Origin: Caballeronia arvi
Lineage (GTDB): Bacteria; Pseudomonadota; Gammaproteobacteria; Burkholderiales; Burkholderiaceae
NCBI RefSeq assembly: GCF_001544695.2
Contig: NZ_FCOM02000030.1
Coordinates: forward strand, 29,311-93,310
Direction of reading: 5' to 3'
DNA length: 64,000 bases
Below the pieces are notes generated by a model. It did no database searches. It had not been told where the DNA came from and worked only from the letters and a program-made list of their open reading frames with translations. Of the stretch, positions 43,206 to 51,998 are shown piece after piece. A program made the position numbers and the translations under genes. Position 1 is the first letter of the stretch. The number at the start of each line of letters is the position of its first letter.

Positions 43206-44231
43206 ATGGCGACGATCAAAGACGTGGCAGCCATTGCCGGGGTGTCGTTTACGACGGTATCCCACGTAGTGAACAATTCGCGGCCGGTGTCGGCCGACGT
43301 GCGGGCGAAAGTCGAGCGGGCGATCCGCGAGCTCGACTACGTGCCGTCGGCGGTGGCGCGCTCGCTGAAGGCGCGCTCCACCGCGACGATCGGCCTGCTG
43401 GTGCCGAACGCGACGAATCCGTATTTCGCGGAGCTCGCACGCGGCGTCGAGGACGGCTGCGCGAAGAACGGCTATTGCGTGTTCTTCTGCAACTCCGACG
43501 ACGATCCCGCGAAGCAGCGCAGCTATCTGCGCGTGCTGCAGGAAAAGCGCATCGACGGGCTCGTGATCGCGTCGGCGGGCGAGGATTCGGTGCTCGCGCA
43601 ATGTCTCGCGGGCGCGCGCGAGCCGCTCATGATCGTCGACCGGAATATCGAGGGGCTGCAATCGGACCTCGTGCAGATCGATCACGAGAAGGGCGCGTAT
43701 CTCGCGACGCGGCATCTGTTGCAACTCGGGCATTCGCAGATCGGCTGCATCACCGGGCCGGTCGCGACGGCGGTTTCCGCGATGCGCCTGCACGGCTTCA
43801 TCCGCGCGATGGCCGAGCGCGGCATCGAGATTGCGCCGAACGCGATTCAGCAGAGCGATTTCTCCGCGACGGGCGGTTATGCCGCGGCCTCGCAATTGCT
43901 CGACAACATGAAGCCGACCGCGATCTTCGCGTGTAACGACATGATGGGCATCGGCGCGCTGCGGGCAGCGGCCGAGCGTCACATCGACGTGCCGACCGAT
44001 TGCTCGATCATCGGTTTCGACGATGTCGAGCTGTCGCGCTACACGTATCCGGCGCTGTCGACGGTCGGGCAGTCGGTGCGCGCGCTGGGCGAAATGGCCG
44101 CGCAGACGCTGATCGACCGCATCACCGGCAAGCTCACGGGGACGACGCGCCGCCGCGTGGTGGCGCCGCGCCTGGTGCTGCGTGAATCGACCGCGGTGGT
44201 GCACCAAGCGCGTCGCGTCGAACGGGCCTAA
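43206..44231 (+). CDS. rbsR: LacI-family ribose operon repressor
   Basis: 341-aa LacI-type regulator. The N-terminal helix-turn-helix is MATIKDVAAIAGVSFTTVSHVVN (HTH about 4-23) with the hinge helix near PSAVARSLKARST; the rest is a periplasmic-binding-protein-like sensor (TIGLLVPNATNPYFAEL, DRNIEGLQSDLVQIDHEKGA, FACNDMMGIGALRAA, IIGFDDVELSRYTYPALSTV). ATG 43206 is the only start that gives a complete HTH. By position in rbsBACRK it most probably binds ribose and represses the cluster. The operator was not identified: the rbsB upstream region has only a short AACGTT core at 39102-39107. Confidence 0.92.
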   Translation: MATIKDVAAIAGVSFTTVSHVVNNSRPVSADVRAKVERAIRELDYVPSAVARSLKARSTATIGLLVPNATNPYFAELARGVEDGCAKNGYCVFFCNSDDDPAKQRSYLRVLQEKRIDGLVIASAGEDSVLAQCLAGAREPLMIVDRNIEGLQSDLVQIDHEKGAYLATRHLLQLGHSQIGCITGPVATAVSAMRLHGFIRAMAERGIEIAPNAIQQSDFSATGGYAAASQLLDNMKPTAIFACNDMMGIGALRAAAERHIDVPTDCSIIGFDDVELSRYTYPALSTVGQSVRALGEMAAQTLIDRITGKLTGTTRRRVVAPRLVLRESTAVVHQARRVERA

Positions 44232-44270
44232 CGAAGAAGACAGCAACGAAGAAGACAGCAACGAAGAAGG
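44230..44270 (+). repeat. Short tandem repeat between rbsR and rbsK
   Basis: The 15-nt unit AACGAAGAAGACAGC occurs twice in tandem and a third time in part (AACGAAGAAGG). It includes the end of the rbsR stop codon. It is A/G rich and just before the rbsK SD (AACGAGG), so it may be an unstructured ribosome standby region. Confidence 0.8.
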
Positions 44271-44282
44271 AAACCAACGAGG

Positions 44283-45215
44283 ATGGACGAGAACGCAGCG
44301 ATCGGCCGCGTCACCGTGGTCGGCAGCCTCAATATGGATCTCGTCGCGCGCGCGCCGCGCTTGCCGCGGCCGGGCGAGACGCTCGCCGGACACGCGTTCG
44401 CGCAGGTGCCGGGCGGCAAGGGCGGCAATCAGGCGGTCGCCGCGGCGCGCCTGGGCGCGCAGGTCGCGATGATCGGCTGCGTCGGCAACGACTCTAACGG
44501 CGCGACGCTCAAGGGCAGTCTCGAAGCCGAAGGCATCGACTGCAGCGCGCTCGCGACGAGCACGAGCGCGCCCACCGGCGTGGCGCTGATCGTCGTCGAT
44601 GACGCGAGCCAGAACGCGATCGTCATCGTCGCGGGCAGCAACGCCGAAGTGACACCCGCGCGCATCGAGGAACAGCAGGCGCTCATCGCGCAAGCCGACG
44701 TCATCGTGTGCCAGCTCGAAACGCCGGTGGAAACCGTGCGCGCCGCGCTCGCCGCCGGCCGGCGCCTGCAACGCACGACGATCCTTAATCCCGCGCCCGC
44801 CGCGCGCAAGCTGCCGCCGGACTGGTTTCCGCTCGTCGATTATCTGATCCCGAACGAGATCGAAGCCGCGACGCTGTCGGGCGTCGCGATCGAGACGCCC
44901 GACGACGCGCGCCGCGCCGCGCAGGCGCTGAAGGCGAAGGGCGCGCGCAATGTCATCGTGACGCTCGGCGCGCAGGGCGTGCTCGCGCTCCTCGACGGCG
45001 CCGGTGAAGAAGGCGTGCATGTGCCGTCGCCGCAAGTCGAAGCCGTCGATACGACCGCCGCCGGCGATACGTTCATCGGCGGTTTTGCGGCCGAGCTCGC
45101 GCGCGGCGCCGCCGCGCTCGACGCGATCGCCTTCGGCCAGCGCGCGGCCGCGGTCGCGGTGACACGCGAAGGCGCACAGCCGTCGATTCCGCACCGCAGC
45201 GAAATATCCGCATAA
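44283..45215 (+). CDS. rbsK: Ribokinase
   Basis: Phosphorylates ribose at O5 with ATP. 310 aa of the PfkB family: N-terminal VVGSLNMDLVARAPRLPRPGET, the substrate-binding GGKGGNQAVAAARLGA, and the C-terminal ATP/anion-hole signature DTTAAGDTFIGG with catalytic Asp262. NEIEAATLSG is a typical nucleotide-site block. The start ATG 44283 is preceded by the A/G-rich tandem repeat and GAGG. It is the last gene of the rbs cluster; a clear terminator follows, so the cluster is a closed unit with its repressor inside. Confidence 0.95.
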   Translation: MDENAAIGRVTVVGSLNMDLVARAPRLPRPGETLAGHAFAQVPGGKGGNQAVAAARLGAQVAMIGCVGNDSNGATLKGSLEAEGIDCSALATSTSAPTGVALIVVDDASQNAIVIVAGSNAEVTPARIEEQQALIAQADVIVCQLETPVETVRAALAAGRRLQRTTILNPAPAARKLPPDWFPLVDYLIPNEIEAATLSGVAIETPDDARRAAQALKAKGARNVIVTLGAQGVLALLDGAGEEGVHVPSPQVEAVDTTAAGDTFIGGFAAELARGAAALDAIAFGQRAAAVAVTREGAQPSIPHRSEISA

Positions 45216-45232
45216 CTTTTCAATGCTCGTTG

Positions 45233-45264
45233 AAAACGGCGCGTTTCGACGCGCCGTTTTCTCT
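45233..45264 (+). terminator. Terminator of the rbs cluster
   Basis: 12-bp perfect stem (AAAACGGCGCGT / ACGCGCCGTTTT) closed by a TTCG tetraloop, and the T-run continues as TTTTCTCTTC. It starts 17 bp after the rbsK stop. Confidence 0.93.
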
Positions 45265-45465
45265 TCATACGAAATATTTCCCTCAAGTGTCGAGCCTTGC
45301 ACGCCGTTTACGTCGATAGCGGACGCGCGAAATTTCGCTTGTCCGCGCTTCGACGGAAAGGACGGCGCGCATCGGCCGCGCGGACGTCATCGGTGCGCCG
45401 GCCCGGCGCGCTGGCCGTCAACCGGCCGGGAGACCCGCTTGCAAAGCGGCATCAGGGAAAACTTC

Positions 45466-47193
45466 ATGAAAAAGGCTTTGACGATCAAGGCGCGCCTCGG
45501 TATCTCGATGGCGTTTCTGGGTGCGCTGCTCATCGCGATCGGCGCGCTGGGGCTCACCGGCATGAGCCACTCGAACGGCGCGTTCCTCAACACGTATTCG
45601 GTGCAGATGCCCGCCGCGATCGCGGTCGGCAACGCGGAAATGTACGCGGCGCGCGAGCGGCTCGTGTTCGACCGCGCGGCGCTGCTCGCCGGCACACCGG
45701 AAGTGGCCGCGACCGTCGAGCGCTCGCGCCTGATGCGCGATCGCGCCGATGGCTACTGGAAGGAATACATGGCGCTGGCGCAATCGCCGGAAGAGAAGCG
45801 TCTCGCCGACGCCGCGCAGGCGAAGCGCGTCGCGCTGCAGGGCATCGTCGACAAGGGCATCGCTTCGATCCTGGCGAACGATCACGACGCGATCATCGCG
45901 AACGCGAAGGCGATGCAGGTCACCTACAACGATCTCGCCAACGCCAACGACGCGCTGCGCAAGTTTCTGACCGAAGCGGCGAAGCAGAGCTACGAGGCGA
46001 CGCAAAGCCGCTTCCTGTGGTTCCGCGCGCTGAGCCTGTGCGCGATCGCCCTCGGGCTCGCGGCGGCCGCGTTCGCGTGGGGATCGCTCCGTCGCGCGAT
46101 CGCGCGGCCGCTCGAAGCCGCGCTCGGCCATTTCGATGCGATCGCCGCCGGCGATCTGCGCCGCGAGGTCGTCGTCACGTCCCGCGACGAAATGGGGCAA
46201 TTGCTGCACGGTCTCGCCAACATGCGCGCCAGCCTGTTGACGACGGTTCGAACTGTGCGCTCGGGCAGCGAATCGATCGCGTCGGCGACGCAGCAGATCG
46301 CGGCCGGCAATACCGATCTGTCGTCGCGCACCGAGGAGCAGGCGTCCGCGCTGCAGGAAACCGCGTCGAGCATGGAAGAGCTGACCGGCACCGTGAAGCA
46401 GAACGCCGACAACGCGCGGCAGGCGAGCGCGCTCGCGGCGAACGCGTCGGAGATCGCGGGCAAGGGCAGCGCGGTCGTCACGCAGGTCGTGACGACGATG
46501 GGCGAGATCAATCAGAGCTCGTCGAAGATCGCCGACATCATCACGATCATCGAGGGCATCGCGTTCCAGACCAATATCCTTGCGCTCAACGCAGCCGTCG
46601 AAGCGGCCCGCGCGGGCGAAGAGGGGCGCGGCTTCGCGGTCGTCGCGGGCGAAGTGCGCAGCCTCGCGCAGCGCTCGTCGGCGGCGGCGAAGGAAATCAA
46701 GGAGCTGATCGACACGTCCGTGGCGCGCGTGCAGACGGGCACGACGCTCGTCGACGAAGCCGGCCGCACGATGAACGACATCATCGGCGCGGTGCAGCGC
46801 GTGACGGACATCATGGGCGAGATCGCGGCGGCGTCGGAGGAACAGTCGAGCGGTATCGAGCAGGTGTCGCGCGCCGTCACGCAGATGGACGAGGTGACGC
46901 AGCAAAACGCGGCGCTCGTCGAGGAAGCGGCGGCGGCCGCGCAGTCGCTCGAAGATCAGGCGGGGCGCCTGCGGCAGGCGGTCGCGGTGTTCCAGGTCGC
47001 GGACGGCTCGCCGCTTGCTGCTGTCAAGGCCGGAGCGGCGACGACCATTGCAGCGCGTGCAACGGTTGCCATGCGTGTCGCACCAAAAACGGCTCCGGCC
47101 GCGACGGCGAAACGCGCCGCCCCGATTGCTGCGCCCAAGGCATCCGCAAGCAGGGCGACTGCCGACGCAGGCGGCGACTGGGAGACGTTCTGA
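45466..47193 (+). CDS. Methyl-accepting chemotaxis protein with CheR-tether pentapeptide
   Basis: 575-aa transmembrane chemoreceptor. An N-terminal helix (about 13-33) and a second helix (about 187-208, ALSLCAIALGLAAAAFAWG) flank a periplasmic four-helix-bundle sensor like Tar/Tsr. A HAMP domain (about 210-262) leads into the signalling domain, whose hairpin tip is IIEGIAFQTNILALNAAVEAARAGE-like around residues 363-387. The C-terminus ends DWETF, the pentapeptide that recruits CheR/CheB in E. coli Tar and Tsr. Downstream of the tip there is an Ala/Lys-rich linker (about 510-560). Position after the rbs cluster suggests, without proof, a ribose-related ligand, directly or through RbsB. The rbs terminator implies a separate promoter. 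Confidence 0.93.
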   Translation: MKKALTIKARLGISMAFLGALLIAIGALGLTGMSHSNGAFLNTYSVQMPAAIAVGNAEMYAARERLVFDRAALLAGTPEVAATVERSRLMRDRADGYWKEYMALAQSPEEKRLADAAQAKRVALQGIVDKGIASILANDHDAIIANAKAMQVTYNDLANANDALRKFLTEAAKQSYEATQSRFLWFRALSLCAIALGLAAAAFAWGSLRRAIARPLEAALGHFDAIAAGDLRREVVVTSRDEMGQLLHGLANMRASLLTTVRTVRSGSESIASATQQIAAGNTDLSSRTEEQASALQETASSMEELTGTVKQNADNARQASALAANASEIAGKGSAVVTQVVTTMGEINQSSSKIADIITIIEGIAFQTNILALNAAVEAARAGEEGRGFAVVAGEVRSLAQRSSAAAKEIKELIDTSVARVQTGTTLVDEAGRTMNDIIGAVQRVTDIMGEIAAASEEQSSGIEQVSRAVTQMDEVTQQNAALVEEAAAAAQSLEDQAGRLRQAVAVFQVADGSPLAAVKAGAATTIAARATVAMRVAPKTAPAATAKRAAPIAAPKASASRATADAGGDWETF

Positions 47194-47324
47194 GCTCGGC
47201 AGGCGGCGCGTAGCGCCAACGGGGCTTGATCGCGCGCGAAATCATGCGCGGCGATCAGCGCCGATCCGGTCACGTAACCCGTACACTGAGAGGTGTGCGT
47301 CATCGTTCACACGAGGATATCGAT

Positions 47325-48086
47325 ATGACCGGATCGACACTCGCCGCGAAACTCGCGGACGCCCGCCGCCGGCATCAGCTGATCGAAGCGCTCGAGCCCG
47401 CCGACATTCCGGCCGACGCGCCGACCGCCTACGCGATCCAGCACGAGATGCTGAAAGCGTCGGAGGGGCGCATCGGCGCCTGGAAGATCGGCGCGCGCGC
47501 GCCCGACGCGCTCGCCGCGGGCGCGCCCATCGACGACGGGCTCGTCTATGTTTCGCCCGCGCGCCTGCCTTTTCAATCCTTCTTTCGCGTGCTGGTGGAG
47601 CTGGAGATCGCGTTCCGCTTCGCCTATGCGCTGCCCGCGCGCAGCGATCCTTACACGCGCGAGGAAGTATTCGATGCGATCGGCGGCATCGCGGTCGCGC
47701 TCGAAGTGGTCGACAGCCGTTTCGCGCAATGGCCCAATCTCGACCCGCTCGCACAGCTCGCGGATTCACAGAACAACGGCGCGCTCGTCGTGTCGGGCAT
47801 GGAGCCTTACGACGTCGTCGCGCCGGGCTTCGACTTTCTCACGCCGCGCCTCGAATTCACTTTGGATGGCGAGTCGATCGCGCCGGCCGCGCTCGGCAAT
47901 CCGGCGGGCGATCCGCGCGAGCTGCTGCCGTGGCTCGTCAACCATTGTTCCCGCATGGGTTTGACGGTCGAGCCGTTCTGGACGATCACCACGGGCTCTT
48001 ATACAGGAGCTGTCCGTATCGATGGACCGGCGATGCTGCATGGCGCGATCGATCGCATCGGCGAACTCGAACTGGTGCTCGCATGA
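47325..48086 (+). CDS. 2-keto-4-pentenoate hydratase / fumarylacetoacetase-like protein
   Basis: 253-aa protein of the MhpD/DmpH-like hydratase-decarboxylase branch, which adds water to 2-keto-4-pentenoates or decarboxylates 4-oxalocrotonate with a divalent metal. The family pattern is seen in AYAIQHEMLKASEGRIGAWKIGA, VELEIAFRFA (metal-binding Glu residues), AIGGIAVALEVVDSRF and the C-terminal TGSYTGAVRIDGP. GAGGATATCG lies before ATG 47325. No meta-cleavage pathway genes are next to it, so it may act on a sugar-derived or aromatic keto acid; the substrate is unknown. Confidence 0.85.
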   Translation: MTGSTLAAKLADARRRHQLIEALEPADIPADAPTAYAIQHEMLKASEGRIGAWKIGARAPDALAAGAPIDDGLVYVSPARLPFQSFFRVLVELEIAFRFAYALPARSDPYTREEVFDAIGGIAVALEVVDSRFAQWPNLDPLAQLADSQNNGALVVSGMEPYDVVAPGFDFLTPRLEFTLDGESIAPAALGNPAGDPRELLPWLVNHCSRMGLTVEPFWTITTGSYTGAVRIDGPAMLHGAIDRIGELELVLA

Positions 48087-48465
48087 GGACGAAAACACCA
48101 TACGTCGGGAACGGTTATTGATAACGTTGCACGGACATCGCGGTATTGCATGTAACGGACACGAAGCGGACGCGAGCGTGAGCCACGCCGCATTGGCGGA
48201 CAAGAGCAGTAGATAAGTAGCGGCGAGCGCGGGGAAACGAACAGGCAGGACCGAGGTCGAGCAAGACGATACAGTCATCAGGACATCGGGATGCATATTG
48301 TAGGTGAACGAAAATAACGCACCAAGCTAGTAATTCTGCGAAGCAAATGAACAACGCAAGTGCGTGAAAAAAAATTCGAAAGGGTTTAGGATGATTTCAA
48401 GCGATGTCGTTTCGATTACGCGCGTTGCGCACGGCATAGCTTTCTGACTTCGGCGAGGAGGTAGC
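48087..48465. other. Regulatory gap upstream of the prkA operon
   Basis: 379 bp with lower GC. It holds an imperfect palindrome at 48110-48128 (AACG-G-TTAT-TG-ATAA-CGTT) just after the hydratase stop, and an A-rich stretch at 48367-48375. The SD for prkA is GGCGAGGAGG at 48451. I found neither a convincing sigma-54 (-24/-12) nor a consensus sigma-70 promoter by eye. A short minus-strand ORF here (48115-48354) is not protein-like. Confidence 0.55.
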
Positions 48466-50388
48466 ATGGATATCTACAGCAGTTTCGCGACCCGCTTCGA
48501 AAAAACTCGAGAGGAGGAATTCTCGCTCGAAGAGTACCTCGCGCTCTGCAAAGAAGATCCTGCCACATATGCAACAGCGGGCGAACGCATGTTGACGGCC
48601 ATCGGGGAGCCGGAGCATGTCGATACGCGACTCGACCCGCGGCTTTCGCGTGTGTTTGCAAACAAGGTCATCAAGGTGTATCCCGCATTCCGCGAGTTCT
48701 ACGGAATGGAGGAAGTGATCGAGAACGTGGTGTCGTATTTCCGGCACGCGGCACAGGGTCTGGAAGAGAAGAAGCAGATCCTGTATCTGCTGGGTCCGGT
48801 GGGCGGCGGCAAGTCGTCAATCGCCGAACGACTGAAGCAGCTCATGGAGCGCGTTCCGTTCTATTCGCTGAAGGGCTCGCCCGTCAACGAATCGCCGCTC
48901 GGCCTCTTCGATTACGACGAAGACGGTCCGGTGCTCGAAGAGCAATACGGCATTCCGCGCCGCTATCTGCGGAACATTCTTTCGCCGTGGGCCGTGAAGC
49001 GCCTGCACGAGTACAACGGCGACATCCGCAAGTTCCGCGTCGTGCGTCGCTATCCGTCCATCCTTCGCCAGATCGGCATCGCGAAGACGGAACCGGGCGA
49101 CGAGAATAATCAGGACATCTCGTCGCTCGTCGGCAAGGTGGATATCCGCAAGCTCGAAACCTATTCGCAGGACGACGCCGACGCGTACAGCTATTCCGGC
49201 GGCCTGTGTCTCGCGAATCAGGGCTTGCTCGAATTCGTCGAAATGTTCAAGGCGCCGATCAAGGTGCTGCATCCGCTGCTCACCGCGACCCAGGAAGGCA
49301 ACTTCAAGGGCACGGAAGGCTTCGGCGCGATTCCGTTCGACGGCGTCATCCTCGCGCACTCGAACGAGTCGGAGTGGAAGGCGTTCCGCAACAACAAGAA
49401 CAATGAAGCACTGCTCGATCGTATCTTCGTCGTGAAGGTGCCGTACTGCCTGCGCTATGGCGAAGAGATCAAGATCTACGAGAAGCTCTTGCGCAACTCG
49501 TCGCTCGCCGAGGCGGTGTGCGCGCCCGGCACGCTCAAGATGATGGCGCAGATGGCGGTGCTCACGCGTCTGCACGAGCCGGAGAACTCGAGCCTCTTCT
49601 CGAAGATGCAGGTCTACGACGGCGAGAACCTGAAGGACACCGACCCGAAGGCGAAGTCATATCAGGAGTATCGCGATTACGCGGGTGTCGACGAAGGCAT
49701 GACGGGTGTCTCCACGCGCTTCGCGTTCAAGATCCTGTCGCGCGTGTTCAACTTCGATTCGAGCGAGGTCGCCGCGAACCCGGTGCATCTGATGTACGTG
49801 CTCGAACAGCAGATCGAGCGCGAGCAGTTCCCGCCGGAAACAGAGCAGAAGTACCTGTCGTTCATCAAGGACGTGCTGGCTTCGCGCTATGCCGAGTTCA
49901 TCGGGAAGGAGATTCAGACTGCCTATCTGGAGTCGTATTCGGAGTATGGACAAAACATCTTCGACCGCTATGTGACCTACGCCGACTTCTGGATTCAGGA
50001 TCAGGAGTTCCGCGATCACGACACGGGCGAGAGCTTCGACCGGGCGTCGCTCAACGCCGAGCTGGAGAAGATCGAGAAGCCCGCGGGCATCAGTAATCCG
50101 AAGGACTTCCGCAACGAGATCGTGAATTTCGTGTTGCGCGCGCGGGCGGCGAACGGCGGCAAGAATCCGGCGTGGATCAGCTATGAAAAGCTGCGCGTGG
50201 TGATCGAGAAGAAGATGTTCTCCAACACCGAAGAACTTCTGCCGGTGATTTCGTTCAATGCGAAAGGATCGGCCGAAGAGCAACGCAAGCACGAGGACTT
50301 CGTCAATCGCATGGTCGCGAAGGGCTATACGCCGAAGCAGGTGCGACTCCTTTGCGACTGGTATCTGCGCGTGCGCAAGTCGTCGTGA
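48466..50388 (+). CDS. yeaG: PrkA family serine protein kinase (YeaG)
   Basis: 640-aa kinase of the PrkA/YeaG family, near the 644 aa of E. coli YeaG. An AAA-like N-terminal ATPase domain carries Walker A GPVGGGKSS (110-118); PrkA-specific blocks are NESPLGLFDYDEDGPVLEEQ-like and GLCLANQGLLEFVEMFKAP. The C-terminal PrkA domain (about 390-630) includes QVRLLCDWYLRVRKSS at the very end. It phosphorylates proteins in vitro in other species and takes part in stationary-phase and starvation responses. It is the first of three genes (prkA, yeaH, spoVR). ATG 48466 has a strong SD. No membrane segment. Confidence 0.95.
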   Translation: MDIYSSFATRFEKTREEEFSLEEYLALCKEDPATYATAGERMLTAIGEPEHVDTRLDPRLSRVFANKVIKVYPAFREFYGMEEVIENVVSYFRHAAQGLEEKKQILYLLGPVGGGKSSIAERLKQLMERVPFYSLKGSPVNESPLGLFDYDEDGPVLEEQYGIPRRYLRNILSPWAVKRLHEYNGDIRKFRVVRRYPSILRQIGIAKTEPGDENNQDISSLVGKVDIRKLETYSQDDADAYSYSGGLCLANQGLLEFVEMFKAPIKVLHPLLTATQEGNFKGTEGFGAIPFDGVILAHSNESEWKAFRNNKNNEALLDRIFVVKVPYCLRYGEEIKIYEKLLRNSSLAEAVCAPGTLKMMAQMAVLTRLHEPENSSLFSKMQVYDGENLKDTDPKAKSYQEYRDYAGVDEGMTGVSTRFAFKILSRVFNFDSSEVAANPVHLMYVLEQQIEREQFPPETEQKYLSFIKDVLASRYAEFIGKEIQTAYLESYSEYGQNIFDRYVTYADFWIQDQEFRDHDTGESFDRASLNAELEKIEKPAGISNPKDFRNEIVNFVLRARAANGGKNPAWISYEKLRVVIEKKMFSNTEELLPVISFNAKGSAEEQRKHEDFVNRMVAKGYTPKQVRLLCDWYLRVRKSS

Positions 50389-50583
50389 TGGTGTGATCGG
50401 CCGGAACTGCGTTGCACGCGCGGTTCCGGTCCCGCGCAGCGCGGGAGTTTGGCTGTCCCTGGTCGTGCGGGCGCGTGGATTGCGCTCGCGGCACAGTGGG
50501 CAAATTGCGAGAGAGAGACGCTGCGACAGATGCACGACGCAGGCAGCGCCTCGCTTCCTCGCCAATAACGCGGGAGACTGGAT

Positions 50584-51849
50584 GTGCTGCACCAAATCAT
50601 CGACCGCAGGTTAGCCGGCAAGAACAAGAGCATCGCGAACCGCGAGCGCTTCCTGCGACGCGTCAAGAGTTATATTCGCCGCGCGGTGTCCGACGCGGTG
50701 CGCGATCGCAGCATCAAAGACATTCAAAGCACGCAGAGCATCACCATTCCGAAGAAGGACATCTCCGAGCCATCGTTCCGTCACGGGCCGGGCGGCAAGC
50801 GCGAGTTCGTCCATCCTGGCAACTCCGATTACATTCGCGGCGACAAGATTCCGCGTCCGCCGGGCGGCTCGGGCGGCGGCGGCAAGAGCGCCAGCAACGA
50901 AGGCGAAGGGCAGGACGATTTCGTCTTCGAACTGTCGCGCGAAGAATTCATGCAGTACTTCTTCGACGATCTCGAACTGCCGCGTCTCGTCAAGACCCAG
51001 TTGCTCGCCGTGCCGACATGGAAGAACGTGCGCGCGGGCTGGGCGGCGGAAGGCACGCCGAACAATATCGATGTGGTGAGATCGCTGCGCTCCGCGCTCG
51101 GACGACGCATCGCGCTCGGCTGGCCGCTCGCGTCGCAGTTGCGCGAGATGGAGCGGCAGCTCGAACAACTGAAGGACGAGAACGGCGACGCGGAAGAAAT
51201 CGCGCGGCTGGAAGCGGATATCGTCATCATGCAGGGGCGCATCACGCGCATTCCGTTCATCGATCCGTTCGACCTGCGCTATATCAATCGCGTGAAGCAG
51301 CCCACTCCATCGAGCAAGGCCGTGATGTTCTGCCTGATGGACGTCTCCGGCTCGATGGACGAGCAGCGCAAGGATCTGTCCAAGCGCTTCTTCATCCTCC
51401 TGTACCTGTTCCTGCAACGGAACTACGAGAAGATCGAAGTCGTGTTCATCCGGCACCATACGCGCGCCGAGGAAGTGGACGAAGACACGTTCTTCCATTC
51501 GACCGAAAGCGGCGGCACGGTGGTGTCGAGCGCGCTCGAGCTCATGAAGAAGATCATGGACGAGCGTTATTCTCCGACTGAATGGAACATTTACGGCGCG
51601 CAGGCATCGGACGGCGACAACTGGACGGACGATTCGCCGAAGTGCCGCAAGCTGCTGTCGGACGACATCCTGCCGAAGGTCCGGTATTTTGCCTATATTC
51701 AAGTTGCGCCGGAGGAGCAAAATCTCTGGTTGGAGTATGCTCAGCTGGCGATGGGCGCGCCCGAACTGGCCATGAAAAAAGTCGATTCGGCCGCTGACAT
51801 CTATCCGGTGTTCCGCGAACTTTTCGAAAAGCAACAGGCGGCCGCATGA
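50584..51849 (+). CDS. yeaH: YeaH/YhbH family protein (DUF444, VWA domain)
   Basis: 421-aa partner of the PrkA kinase in most proteobacteria. The N-terminal part (1-110) is basic with RRLAGKNKSIANRERFLRR and a glycine-rich linker (PPGGSGGGG at 92-100). A charged coiled-coil-like stretch lies near 185-215. The C-terminal von Willebrand A domain has the MIDAS motif DVSGSMDE (Asp253, Ser255, Ser257), followed by RHHTRAEEVDEDTFFHSTESGGT. The start is GTG 50584 after GGGAGACTGG; the ATG two bases earlier is in another frame. There is a 195-bp gap from prkA, and the gene's stop overlaps a possible upstream start of spoVR. Confidence 0.94.
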   Translation: MLHQIIDRRLAGKNKSIANRERFLRRVKSYIRRAVSDAVRDRSIKDIQSTQSITIPKKDISEPSFRHGPGGKREFVHPGNSDYIRGDKIPRPPGGSGGGGKSASNEGEGQDDFVFELSREEFMQYFFDDLELPRLVKTQLLAVPTWKNVRAGWAAEGTPNNIDVVRSLRSALGRRIALGWPLASQLREMERQLEQLKDENGDAEEIARLEADIVIMQGRITRIPFIDPFDLRYINRVKQPTPSSKAVMFCLMDVSGSMDEQRKDLSKRFFILLYLFLQRNYEKIEVVFIRHHTRAEEVDEDTFFHSTESGGTVVSSALELMKKIMDERYSPTEWNIYGAQASDGDNWTDDSPKCRKLLSDDILPKVRYFAYIQVAPEEQNLWLEYAQLAMGAPELAMKKVDSAADIYPVFRELFEKQQAAA

Positions 51850-51998
51850 CGACGCGGCATGAGCAGAACGAGACGCGCGGGTATCAGCTGGAAGGCGCGC
51901 ACGATCGGGTTTCCGATCGTGTCGCTACCGAGCTCGGGCCTGAAGCAGAGCAATGCAATGCGTCCGTGAAGACGACCGAGGCGCACGAGGAAGGCAGA

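Noticed and set aside
48115..48354. Minus-strand ORF of 79 codons in the gap before prkA
   Set aside because: No SD, no recognisable protein pattern; probably chance in non-coding DNA.
48087..48465. Sigma-54 promoter for the prkA operon
   Set aside because: Searched because related operons are under NtrC/RpoS control in enterobacteria; no GG-N10-GC element with acceptable flanks was found.
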